A stretch of DNA of 64,000 nucleotides from Mucilaginibacter gotjawali (GTDB lineage: Bacteria; Bacteroidota; Bacteroidia; Sphingobacteriales; Sphingobacteriaceae). The translations under genes were made by a program, and so were the position numbers. A model generated the notes under the pieces. It was given only the letters and a program-made list of their open reading frames with translations. It did not search any database and had not been told where the DNA came from. The DNA is taken from assembly GCF_002355435.1 (NCBI RefSeq), contig NZ_AP017313.1:1178001-1242000 (forward strand), given 5' to 3'. Below, one piece after another: positions 34,827-43,181 of this stretch (position 1 is the first letter of the stretch; each line of letters opens with the position of its first letter).

Positions 34827-36622
34827 GGATTTGTCAAAGCATACCCATTGGAATCAAGAATAGCAGGTGAGCTTAAAATATAAGAATCTAAAACACTGAC
34901 ATTTCCCAATAGTCTTTTTGAGCCATTGGTTGACAATGTTAAATTCAAATATGTTACTGGGTTTATGTCTTGATTTCCACTTCTTCCATATTCAAATGTA
35001 TTTGATATAGAATTACATATGAGCGTGCCGATTTGCATTGGCTCTTGTTCATTTTCATATTTCGAGTAACATTCATTATTCCAAGTTGATCCAGAAATAG
35101 TGCCGTTTACCGTGTTTAGCAAGTCGAAATACCCACCCGACAGCGGCCCAGAAAAAACAACAGTTATAGCGCCAGATATCAGTATTGGGTTTGAAACTAT
35201 GGTTTGCCCGCTTGTGTAAGCAAAATTTTGATTATTTGTAGTAAAACTGATTACACCTGTCCCTAGTGTATTGCCAGATGCTTTCTGATTAAGCGAAAAT
35301 CCATTTCTGAACTCAATGTTGGGGTTGCCGGTGAAATCAAACCTTTTGCTATCTCCACCTAAACCAGTTACATTTCCTTCGAATAATAAATAACCACTAT
35401 TTGAATTCTTAGAGAGTAAAGATGGTTGATTTGCAACAGTTACTCCAGTAACTGAAAGGGAGTATGAGGAACACTCTAAATTTCCCGAATTTTCTAAAGT
35501 TAAATTGTTGTTTACCGTTGTATTGGCGCCTAATGTCTTAACCCCAGTTCCTTGTATGTCTAAATTATAAAAAGTATTTAACGGGATTGTTAGATTCCCA
35601 TTACAACAAAATCCAATGGTACTAGGCGTGGTGTTCATATAATTAAATACTCCACCAGTTGACATAGGTAGCGTATTGTTAAATAAATACAATTGCGAAT
35701 TATTATTTAGCGTCGAAGAACTGTCTTCACCCGTAATTGTTCCAAAGCTGTTAATGCCATTTCCTGTAATAGTTAAGGTTATCCCCGATCCGATGAAAAT
35801 ATTTGCACCAAAATTGAAAGTGGATGTTCCATTTAAATTCTGGTTGTTTGTTGTGAAACTCATCAATCCAGTACCTAAATTGGATTGCTGACTGTTTTGA
35901 TTTAAAGACAAGCCTCCTCTAAATTCCATATTAGGATTGCCACTTAAATTAAATCGTTTGTTATCACCTCCATTAGCAGATACAGCGCCGACAAATAAAG
36001 TGTTTCCAACGTTTGAGTTTTTGGATAGTAAAGATGGTTGATTAAAGGTTGAAGTTCCGTAAACAGTGAAACTACAATTAGATAATTCCAATATTCCGCC
36101 TGCCCCAGTATTGGGATTACCTGATAGTATAAGATTTCCATTGACAATTACATCTCCAATTAATTGAGATGTACCTGTTCCGGAAATGGTCAAATTTTGG
36201 TAAGTAGCCGGCATTACCGATTGATAAGCAGATGTGCTGACATAATTAACTGTGCCAGATGTTCCCGGAATAAAAAGAGCAATGTAATTAGAATATCCAT
36301 ATAGGAGCAGCTGATGGGCTGCGTTTGACATGTCTAATGAACCAACCATATTAAGTTCGCCGCTTATGTTGAGAGTCTTGGAAGACGTACCAAATATCAG
36401 ATCCCCAGCCCCTGACAAGTTGTTGACGGTCAGGTTATTTACGTCTAAAATCACGCTGTTGTTTACGCAAACGTTATCGCCAGGCTGGGGGATACTGTAT
36501 TTTCGTTTAGCATTACCTACCCAAATATTAGGGTTACTCCAGTTGCCATCGGCAATGGTGTACCATGTGTTTAGCTTACGCAGCATTGATAAATTAATAG
36601 GGGAAGTGGAAAGAGCGATCAT
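34823..36622 (-). CDS. Large Asn/Ser/Gly-rich beta-repeat protein, probable tail spike
   Basis: 599 residues, rich in Asn, Ser, Thr, Gly and Leu, with regular short strands (LTVNNLSGAGDLIFG, LTISGTGTSQLIG), typical of a right-handed beta-solenoid. The block from QPSLLSKNSN to ISFTTNNQN occurs twice (around residues 195-275 and 400-475), showing an internal duplication. No catalytic motif is seen. It lies downstream of the collagen-like fibre genes, so a receptor-binding spike is likely. Low G+C, like the convergent acyltransferase, suggests recent acquisition as a pair. Confidence 0.6.
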   Translation of the reverse strand: MIALSTSPINLSMLRKLNTWYTIADGNWSNPNIWVGNAKRKYSIPQPGDNVCVNNSVILDVNNLTVNNLSGAGDLIFGTSSKTLNISGELNMVGSLDMSNAAHQLLLYGYSNYIALFIPGTSGTVNYVSTSAYQSVMPATYQNLTISGTGTSQLIGDVIVNGNLILSGNPNTGAGGILELSNCSFTVYGTSTFNQPSLLSKNSNVGNTLFVGAVSANGGDNKRFNLSGNPNMEFRGGLSLNQNSQQSNLGTGLMSFTTNNQNLNGTSTFNFGANIFIGSGITLTITGNGINSFGTITGEDSSSTLNNNSQLYLFNNTLPMSTGGVFNYMNTTPSTIGFCCNGNLTIPLNTFYNLDIQGTGVKTLGANTTVNNNLTLENSGNLECSSYSLSVTGVTVANQPSLLSKNSNSGYLLFEGNVTGLGGDSKRFDFTGNPNIEFRNGFSLNQKASGNTLGTGVISFTTNNQNFAYTSGQTIVSNPILISGAITVVFSGPLSGGYFDLLNTVNGTISGSTWNNECYSKYENEQEPMQIGTLICNSISNTFEYGRSGNQDINPVTYLNLTLSTNGSKRLLGNVSVLDSYILSSPAILDSNGYALTNP

Positions 36623-36699
36623 TGTCGGATTATTATTTCAATAGTTAATTGGTGGGACAACCAGGCGTTTTTAGCAATTGCCGGTATTTTCGAATATTA

Positions 36700-37131
36700 T
36701 CAGAAACTTCTCATTTTTACGGTTATGCAAACATCAGCTGTTAAGGCTGCTTTGTTGCGAACATAAATGGATATTCCACTTTCAAGGGTGATCACCCTGT
36801 TGCCTGCCAGGTCAAGATCGAATAGTTGAGGGGCAAGGGCTGCAAGTGATGCCAATTGTGTGCTGCCATTGTTACCCGCGCTGGCAGGTATTTGAATTTG
36901 TGTACGGTTGTTCGCTTCTGTTGAATTTGAGCCGGTAGCGCAAATTATTATATCAAAATTGATAGTGTTTGACTGGTAATTTCTAAACAGGACGTCTAAT
37001 GCAATACTAGCATTACTTCCGCCAGTTGCTACCAGGGTATCGGTATTGATTGCCAGACCTGATGCCAATTGCGTTGCGGGGTAGGTGCCAGTCAACGTCG
37101 CAAATGAAGTAGTATTTGATGAACTTGTCAT
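36700..37131 (-). CDS. Small virion-associated protein
   Basis: 143 residues, beta-rich and Ser/Thr/Ala-rich (SFATLTGTYPATQLASG, IALDVLFRNYQS). Its ATG overlaps the stop of the fibre gene (ATGA at 37128-37131), so translation is coupled. Probably a fibre-associated or decoration protein; no family recognised. Confidence 0.55.
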   Translation of the reverse strand: MTSSSNTTSFATLTGTYPATQLASGLAINTDTLVATGGSNASIALDVLFRNYQSNTINFDIIICATGSNSTEANNRTQIQIPASAGNNGSTQLASLAALAPQLFDLDLAGNRVITLESGISIYVRNKAALTADVCITVKMRSF

Positions 37132-38474
37132 AATGTGGTTTGATAAAAGTTGTAAGAGAAATTAGAGGATCCGCCCCCGCTGGTTGGCGGGTTTATCCAT
37201 TGGGTATCGTAGTTTGTATTTGATGTTTTGGCCAGTATTTGCCCGGTTGTGCCGCCCGACGGGAGTATTTTTCCGGAAATAGAGGTGACTTGCGCCTGCA
37301 GCTTTCCGATGGCGGCGAGGACGCTGTCGGTAGCCGTTACCGCCGAAACGGTGCCGAAGCTGATACCTGTAAGTACTACTGCCAATACCCGCGCGGCAGT
37401 GAAATAAAGGTGAGTGCTTCCTTCTGGGACAGCATCGGTACTCCCCGGCGAAGCTACTAACTGGATATAAGTTGATCCGCTCCACCGGTATTCGTAATTG
37501 GTATCGGTGGCAACGTAAATAATATTAGCTGCTCCCGTGGCCGGGAAGGCGGATAAGCTTGAGAACTCCTGCACTTCATCCACATAAGCCGGTAATTGCG
37601 CCGAAGGCACTTTGCCGGTACTGTCTAATGAAGCATATCCGTTTGGCTGGCCCTTAGTGGCAATGTTCTCGGGGGTATATCCCAGGGAGTTTTGTTTTGC
37701 AGCAAGGGCCGTTGCCATATTGGGATTGTCGCCGGGCTGACCGGAGAGGTTGGCAAATGAGTTATCCTCCCATGTGGTATTAAAATCTGTACCGTCTGCT
37801 TTTACCAATATTTGGCCCGCTGTTCCCCCGGTTTGTATGCCCGTACCAATCAGCGAAATGCCATCGCCCCAAACACCGGCCGTTTTGGGTCCATATAGTA
37901 CATAGGTGCTGGTATTGATATAAAAATTGCCGTTAATGCCTGTGGTACTGTTCGACGGCACTGTGGTGCCAAATAAAATGGTGTTGCCGTTGGTTCCGTT
38001 GGTGCCGTTTGTCCCGGCTGTGCCTTGCGGCCCCTGCGGCCCGGTGGCCATTGAAAATACCTGGGCCCAGGTACCCGATGCTTTTTGATAAAAAATACCG
38101 GTTAAGGTATTGATGTAACTATCGGAGTTTTTGCCGGTGGCTGATCCCGGCACACCTGCACCGTAAAGTAAGGTGCCATCGGCGGCATTTGCTGCAGGAA
38201 GGGTGTAAACCACCGTCCAGGTGCCGGATACCTTTTGTGCAAAGGAACCCGCTGGCGTATTTACAAATACATCGCCATTATTGCCGCTGGTGTTTTGAGG
38301 CAGCACAGTGCCAAAGGAAATTTTAGCACCCGTACTCAGGTTTGCTTCTAAAAACTGAAGCAACAGGGTAAAGGTGTATTGGTAGTCGGTGCCGCCATCT
38401 ACCAGTACCGAAACGTCGGCCGCGCTGATGGAGGAAGCTACAGGTAATTCGCTTATTTTTTTATCGGTTGGCAT
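37128..38474 (-). CDS. Collagen-like tail fibre protein
   Basis: 448 residues. A short N-terminal domain (MPTDKKISELPVAS, a common fibre start in this phylum) is followed by repeated NG/FYINTSTGIFYQKASGTW units. A Gly-X-Y collagen stretch (GPQGPQGTAGTNGTNGTNG) lies near residue 150, and a C-terminal part has LGYTPENIATKG and SLDSTGKVPSAQLP, typical of phage fibre shafts. It would trimerise as a receptor-binding fibre. Confidence 0.8.
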   Translation of the reverse strand: MPTDKKISELPVASSISAADVSVLVDGGTDYQYTFTLLLQFLEANLSTGAKISFGTVLPQNTSGNNGDVFVNTPAGSFAQKVSGTWTVVYTLPAANAADGTLLYGAGVPGSATGKNSDSYINTLTGIFYQKASGTWAQVFSMATGPQGPQGTAGTNGTNGTNGNTILFGTTVPSNSTTGINGNFYINTSTYVLYGPKTAGVWGDGISLIGTGIQTGGTAGQILVKADGTDFNTTWEDNSFANLSGQPGDNPNMATALAAKQNSLGYTPENIATKGQPNGYASLDSTGKVPSAQLPAYVDEVQEFSSLSAFPATGAANIIYVATDTNYEYRWSGSTYIQLVASPGSTDAVPEGSTHLYFTAARVLAVVLTGISFGTVSAVTATDSVLAAIGKLQAQVTSISGKILPSGGTTGQILAKTSNTNYDTQWINPPTSGGGSSNFSYNFYQTTL

Positions 38475-38667
38475 AGTATTTTTTATTTAGGATGAAAATG
38501 ATTTCACCGATTAGATATTTTTATATCCTGTAAAATTCTTTCAATCGTGCACAGTGTTGTGTTATTGTTAAATTGAGAGGTAGTCTTGATTGTCAAGCCT
38601 TTATTCTAAAACGGAATGCGAGCAAAAGCTAACTTGGGACTTCCGACTCAAGACTATCGACTTAACT

Positions 38668-39300
38668 CTAGTTCATGAATGCTGTTATAGGCAGGTAGCT
38701 ATCGGCGCCAGAAGGATCATATCCTGACGGGAAGTTGAAACTGGTGCGGTCGACACTGCGGATCCGCGGGCCCGACTGGCGGCTGCTTTTGTTTTTGCCA
38801 TTGTACCGCCATAAAGGGAAATCGTCTTTATTATCCCACAAAAATTTCTCCACCTCGTTAGCATGGGCATTGGCTACACTACGCTGTTGTTGCACCAGTT
38901 TTACAATATCCTTCGGTGCAACCGGGTCGCCCATATCGTGGTGTTTTATAACCGGGCCTGTAGCCGTATAATGTACTGCATCAGCTTCAATAAACCTTGC
39001 GAAGGTGAAGTAAACCAATGTTGGCAGCAGGCCTTCGTACAAAACAATATGACCGTATTTATCCAGGTATTCGCTGCCGTTTAGCAGGTCTTTGTAAGGC
39101 TGTGGCGCAGTATCCTGCAGGGTGCCATCGCTGTTGAAATGCTGGAGGAAGTCGTAATACAAGGCATGACCCAAAAATGGTTTCAGGTCGAGGTCCTGTG
39201 CTTTTTTGATGAAAACGTTAAGGCGTTCAGGCTTTATATTGACAGAGATATCCTCGTAATTTTGAAATGTAGTTTGGTTGATGAGATAAATGGTATTCAT
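38668..39300 (-). CDS. Phage head-tail connector-like protein (DUF6712-like)
   Basis: 210 residues from ATG 39300; the frame extends further upstream only through a junction repeat, so that extension is rejected. INQTTFQNYEDISVNIKPER, LDLKPFLGHALYYDF and LPTLVYFTFARFIEAD match a conserved Bacteroidota prophage family that lies next to portal genes. It probably acts as a connector or completion protein. The name is from memory of the family. Confidence 0.6.
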   Translation of the reverse strand: MNTIYLINQTTFQNYEDISVNIKPERLNVFIKKAQDLDLKPFLGHALYYDFLQHFNSDGTLQDTAPQPYKDLLNGSEYLDKYGHIVLYEGLLPTLVYFTFARFIEADAVHYTATGPVIKHHDMGDPVAPKDIVKLVQQQRSVANAHANEVEKFLWDNKDDFPLWRYNGKNKSSRQSGPRIRSVDRTSFNFPSGYDPSGADSYLPITAFMN

Positions 39301-39302
39301 GG

Positions 39303-39400
39303 GGATTGGTTGATTAAGTTGATTGAGAGAGTGGTTGATTGAGTTTTTAAAAAGCCGAATGATTAACTCAATCAACCTAATCCAACCCAATCAACTACTC
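39303..39400. repeat. Inverted word repeat at the connector/portal junction
   Basis: Copies of a GTTGATT(A/G)AGTTG word at 39304-39345 are answered by its complement (ACTCAATCAACC, CCAACCCAATCAAC) at 39365-39396. It fills the gap between the portal stop and the connector start and would form a long stem in the transcript. Confidence 0.8.
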
Positions 39401-39405
39401 ACTAA

Positions 39406-40689
39406 TTAAAGGCACATCGCCTCTGCCTCGGTTTGCTTAAAGCCATAAACATAAACCAGTGTGGCTATTTTGTTTTGGGCCGGTATATCGGCAAGCAGTA
39501 GTTGATTAATACTTGCGCCGGCTTTTATACCGGTAATATCATCGGCGACGTTGGCGGGTACCGGTAATATATTCCAATTATCAGCTGGGTTAATATCCAG
39601 GTAAAAGTGGCTGAATATTTCGGCAAAGGTTTCCGATAACTCCAGCCTGTCGGGGGCAGTATTGTCATTAAACTCGGTGATAGCCGCTTTCTTTTCGCCG
39701 CCGTTGCTTAAGCCTGAAGTGCCTTCGGAATTAATGAGTTCTTTTGGGATAGAAAAGCCTTTAATTATCCGGGCCTCTACCGATTTTTCCGTTGTTTCAA
39801 AAAGCTTATCGTTGTTTTGGATGGAGTAAGGTTTAAATTCCGGTTTGGAGGTTTCGTCTTCATACTCAATAACAATGATCTTTTGCGCACTTTTCGCCCC
39901 CTGGAACGATCCCAGGTCTTTTTCCAGCTGCGATGGCATGTTGGTGTACGGCAATTCCTCATTATCGGGGGCGCTGTTATCAGCTTCTTCCCTGCGGGCC
40001 TGCATAAAAAGCATGGTGCTGGGTAAAAAGCCGGTGGTTACTTCGCGGTTGTTAAAGATCTTTATGCCGGCTTCGGTCTCAAAATCTTCCCAAACAGAAT
40101 CCGCTTCAATCAGCGGGTAATCGTCCACCTCCGGGTTATAGTAAAAAAGTTGCCCTTTGTATTTATCCCAGCCGCCTGCGGCCAATACCTGGTTTTTAAT
40201 AGTTTGTTCGTCAGGATTGTATTTATCCAGGAAGGTGATCTTGCTGCGCATGATGTTCTTCCAGGTTTTGCGGCCCCAGTCAGAATATATGGCGTATTTA
40301 TCTGCAGTGTCAGGAAAATCAGTATCACCCAGGCGGATATCCTCGAACTTAACATAATTTACCGAGGCTATTTTAAAATTGGCATTGTAATTTACATGGA
40401 TGCCAAAGCCAGTGAACAAAGCCTTATCAGTAGCTACAGCCTTTAACAGTTTGGCCAGCGTCAAACCTTTTGGGTTGATGATCTGCTTGCCCAGGCCGGG
40501 TTCTTCAAAACCATTTCCGCCTATAAACTTGGCCCTTTTGGTCCAGCAATCTTTAGCGGTAGGGGAGGCGGCTACCAGTTCGAGCATGCGTTGCGGATAG
40601 GCATTATCCAGGTCGTAATTGAGTATGCCGAAGGTTTGATTCGGCCTTACAAATATCCTCCGCTCTATTTGTGGCAGGTATGTTTTCAT
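39406..40689 (-). CDS. Phage portal protein (probable)
   Basis: 427 residues. The N-terminal half has the layout of portal wings (AYPQRMLELVAASPTAKDCW, KFIGGNGFEEPG, ALFTGFGIHVNYNANF), the middle has EVTTGFLPSTMLFM, and the end carries KGFSIPKELINSEGTSGLSN with LSETFAEIFSHFYLDINP, close to the clip/stem region of HK97-like portals. It would form the dodecameric DNA gate. Unusually it is transcribed after the capsid gene rather than before it. Confidence 0.7.
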   Translation of the reverse strand: MKTYLPQIERRIFVRPNQTFGILNYDLDNAYPQRMLELVAASPTAKDCWTKRAKFIGGNGFEEPGLGKQIINPKGLTLAKLLKAVATDKALFTGFGIHVNYNANFKIASVNYVKFEDIRLGDTDFPDTADKYAIYSDWGRKTWKNIMRSKITFLDKYNPDEQTIKNQVLAAGGWDKYKGQLFYYNPEVDDYPLIEADSVWEDFETEAGIKIFNNREVTTGFLPSTMLFMQARREEADNSAPDNEELPYTNMPSQLEKDLGSFQGAKSAQKIIVIEYEDETSKPEFKPYSIQNNDKLFETTEKSVEARIIKGFSIPKELINSEGTSGLSNGGEKKAAITEFNDNTAPDRLELSETFAEIFSHFYLDINPADNWNILPVPANVADDITGIKAGASINQLLLADIPAQNKIATLVYVYGFKQTEAEAMCL

Positions 40690-40735
40690 AGTATGTTGTT
40701 GTAATGTTGGAAGGTTGAAAAGTTGGAATGTTATT
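40688..40735. repeat. Left arm of a word repeat whose right arm lies inside a gene
   Basis: GTTGTAATGTTGGAAGGTTG-type words at 40693-40735 are complementary to the block at about 40818-40858, which lies within the next coding sequence (40731-40991). Confidence 0.7.
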
Positions 40736-40991
40736 TTTCCGGTTGATATTCTTGCTGATCGGCTTCGGATGGCGTTGTTTCTGTTTCCTTTTTAATGTTT
40801 TCCGAAGAAACGTTTTCAAGCATTTCAACCTTACAACTTTCCAACCTTTCAACAAACAACCCGGCTATGTGCGGATACTTTTCCAGGTACCATTCGGCCT
40901 CCTCATCACTCAGGTTATCGTTGTCGTGAATCGCAGGGGATCCAGATGCGAACTGGTGCTTTCCGGGTTTTAGTGTGTATTTCTTTGTCAT
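40731..40991 (-). CDS. Small hypothetical phage protein
   Basis: 86 residues from ATG 40991 (MTKKYTLKPGKHQFASGSPA). The conserved-looking part is HDNDNLSDEEAEWYLEKYPH; the acidic, Gln-rich tail has no structure. The segment VERLESCKVEML near residue 50 is encoded by a copy of the junction word repeat, so a repeat has been captured as coding sequence. Function unknown; it lies between the tail-tube-like and portal genes. Confidence 0.55.
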   Translation of the reverse strand: MTKKYTLKPGKHQFASGSPAIHDNDNLSDEEAEWYLEKYPHIAGLFVERLESCKVEMLENVSSENIKKETETTPSEADQQEYQPEK

Positions 40992-41113
40992 TGGTTTTGG
41001 TTCATAGTTCATTAAGCCCCTCTAAATCTCCTCCGCCGGTTGGCGGAGAGACTTTTGGTTTGCGGTTTTTTTAAAGCCCTCCCAACCGGGGAGGGTTGGG
41101 AGGGGCACATTTA

Positions 41114-41701
41114 CTATGCAGCTACCAAAGCTTCAATTGCAGCAAGCGTGCTGGCGTAAGTGGCCGTGCCACTGGGTGGCGCGATGGATACAGCGCGTGG
41201 CGGGTAGGGCTCCCTCAGTTTATCGGGATTGGTGAGTTTAAGCTTGTAGCCGCCATCTACGGTTTCGTCGGCCGCGCTGCGCTCTGCATCGGTGAGGATC
41301 AAACCATTTACCGCGCCGAACAATTCAATGGCCGAATCGCTGGAGTTGTAGTTGTTAATGACGATGGCGCGGGTACGACCATAGCCCATAGCCATCAGCT
41401 GTGTTTTTATGTCGACAGAAAAACCGGCAACGTTAAAGTCTATTTCCTCGGTATAACGTGGTCCTACGGAAGTTTTAGCCAGCTTGGACAGTGTGTTGAA
41501 ACTGTTATTAGTGCCTTCGAATTTATAGATCTTGGCGGTGCCTACAGCGGTAATTCCGGTTACGATGAGCGGGTTGGTGGTATCATAGGTGAGTGTGAAA
41601 TCATCCTGGTTAAAGATGTAGATCACATCCTCAATACCTGCAGTTACAGGCGATGCAGTTCCTAAACTGAACCCTGCATTTATTTTATTGTAGATTGACA
41701 T
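41114..41701 (-). CDS. Tail-tube-like structural protein
   Basis: 195 residues beginning MSIYNKINAGFSLGTASPVT, with a beta-rich body (FTLTYDTTNPLIVTGI, IYKFEGTNNSFNTLSK, VGPRYTEEIDFNVAG, RAIVINNYNS). Size and pattern fit a major tail protein, and it is directly downstream of the capsid gene. The assignment is inference from position and shape. Confidence 0.5.
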   Translation of the reverse strand: MSIYNKINAGFSLGTASPVTAGIEDVIYIFNQDDFTLTYDTTNPLIVTGITAVGTAKIYKFEGTNNSFNTLSKLAKTSVGPRYTEEIDFNVAGFSVDIKTQLMAMGYGRTRAIVINNYNSSDSAIELFGAVNGLILTDAERSAADETVDGGYKLKLTNPDKLREPYPPRAVSIAPPSGTATYASTLAAIEALVAA

Positions 41702-41702
41702 G

Positions 41703-41823
41703 TGTTTTGTTGATTAAGTTGGATTGGGTTGATTAAGTTGATTGGGTTGAATAGGTTAATTAAGTTAGCAGGAGGTTGGGCGTCTTTAACTCAATCAACC
41801 ACTCACTCAATCAACCTAATCAA
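41703..41823. repeat. Inverted word repeat at the capsid/tail-tube junction
   Basis: TTGATTAAGTTGGATTGGG-type words on the left (41705-41765) are matched by CTCAATCAACCACTCACTC and CAATCAACCTAATCAAC on the right (41790-41823). Same word family as at 39303-39400, 46828-46870 and 55805-55862. Confidence 0.8.
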
Positions 41824-41828
41824 CTGCG

Positions 41829-43037
41829 CTACGCGCTCAAATAAAATATCTCGTTAGCAAATTTGAAGTTAACGGCCGCTTTCATGCGGGCTTTCATGCG
41901 TACCACGTTATCGTTGGTATAAGGCTTCATGTAAACGGTTGAAAGTTCTGAAGCATCGCCCAATAAATCGACCCCCAAAAACAGGTTGGATGAGCGTGCA
42001 CCTAAAATGGTATTTGCCTGCCAGTGGTTCATGATCTGTAACGGGATACCCAGGTAATCCATCTTTTTCATGTCGGTAAAGGCATTGATAACGTTGAGCG
42101 CTTTGTTAGCCTGTGCCTGTGCAAAGGCATAACCAACATGCAAGGGAACCTGCAGGTTAAAATCGTCCTGGATACGGTCGGCCGGATCGAGTTGCGCATA
42201 AACGCCACCCAAAACAGATAGCACGTTGCTTACGTTGATGTAGCTGACAGTTGCGGCAGTTGATGTGCCGGTAAAAGTTGCTGCCAGGCGGCTGTTCACT
42301 TCGTTGTAGTTACGCACCAGTTTAAAAGTGGTGGCGCTTGCTATCTGGATGAAGTAGGATTGACCCTGGATTGAGATGCCCGGAGCGCCGTTGGTGGTAT
42401 CTTTGCTCGAACCGGTTACAGCGGTGATGGTTACTACGTCGCCATCAGCTAAGGTTGATGTGTCCGAAACGGTTACCAAACCTGTCGCGTCAATTGATGT
42501 TGCGGCCATGGATGTAGCCGGTTTGCCTAAGCCAACTTTGTAAACGCCTGATGCAGCTGCAATAGACGGCAATAAACCCGGGAACGCCGCTGTAAAACTT
42601 GCCTCTTTGGTTGAGCCTTTACCCAGCCAGTACAAACGCTCGTTGGCTATTTGTATTTTGGTAAGGTAACGCTGTACCATAAAGTCCGACAGGTCCACAA
42701 CGCCTTCATAATCTAAAAAGGCGCCAGGCTTAAGGCTTTGTGCTTCCCAGCTTTGTATCAGCTTATCCCATTGTTCCTGTTTCATAAATTCGTACACTAC
42801 CGGGTCAAGGTAGCTTTCGTTTTGCAGGGCGGTGGTTCCCTGGTCGTGAAATATGCCCGATGGGTCCTGTAAAACCACGTTGTCGTCAACATCAAGTATC
42901 ACCTTGCGGGCTTTAACGTCGTTAATAACGGTCAGCAATCCTCGCTTAACGGAATCCGCTTCCAAAAGCGTGCTGGCCATAAACCCGGCCAGCGCTTCGC
43001 CGGCATAGGTGTTGTTTGTAAATGTAAATTGAGCCAT
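41829..43037 (-). CDS. Major capsid protein (HK97-like, with an inserted beta domain)
   Basis: 402 residues. The start (MAQFTFTNNTYAGEALAGFM), a P-domain-like helix (VVDLSDFMVQRYLTKIQIAN) and a C-terminal A-domain (QVPLHVGYAFAQAQANKAL, YLGIPLQIMNHWQAN, RMKARMKAAVNFKF) suit an HK97-fold coat. Residues about 170-270 (TGLVTVSDTSTLADGDVVTI, GISIQGQSYFIQIAS) form an inserted beta-sandwich, probably exposed on the shell. Directly downstream of the protease/scaffold gene, the classical order. Confidence 0.72.
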   Translation of the reverse strand: MAQFTFTNNTYAGEALAGFMASTLLEADSVKRGLLTVINDVKARKVILDVDDNVVLQDPSGIFHDQGTTALQNESYLDPVVYEFMKQEQWDKLIQSWEAQSLKPGAFLDYEGVVDLSDFMVQRYLTKIQIANERLYWLGKGSTKEASFTAAFPGLLPSIAAASGVYKVGLGKPATSMAATSIDATGLVTVSDTSTLADGDVVTITAVTGSSKDTTNGAPGISIQGQSYFIQIASATTFKLVRNYNEVNSRLAATFTGTSTAATVSYINVSNVLSVLGGVYAQLDPADRIQDDFNLQVPLHVGYAFAQAQANKALNVINAFTDMKKMDYLGIPLQIMNHWQANTILGARSSNLFLGVDLLGDASELSTVYMKPYTNDNVVRMKARMKAAVNFKFANEIFYLSA

Positions 43038-43039
43038 TT

Positions 43040-43180
43040 GTTTTTTGTTGTAATGTTGGAATGTTTTAAGGTTGTAATGTTTTTGTGGGTGAGTTTGGAA
43101 TGCTGGAAGGTTGCAATGCTGATTGAGTGAATTTTAAAGATGTTGTTCTTTTAACATTACAACATTTCAACCTTGCAACA
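43040..43180. repeat. Inverted word repeat at the protease/capsid junction
   Basis: TTGTAATGTTGGAATGTTTT-type words at 43048-43115 are complemented by AACATTACAACATTTCAACC at 43155-43180. The same words recur at 40688-40735 and 53525-53682. Confidence 0.8.
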
Positions 43181-43181
43181 G

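Noticed and set aside
39301..39390. N-terminal extension of the connector-like protein
   Set aside because: It is a translation of the GTTGATT word array; the fold starts at ATG 39300.
40150..40446. Plus-strand frames within the portal gene
   Set aside because: Shadow frames; the minus-strand frame has portal-like sequence throughout.
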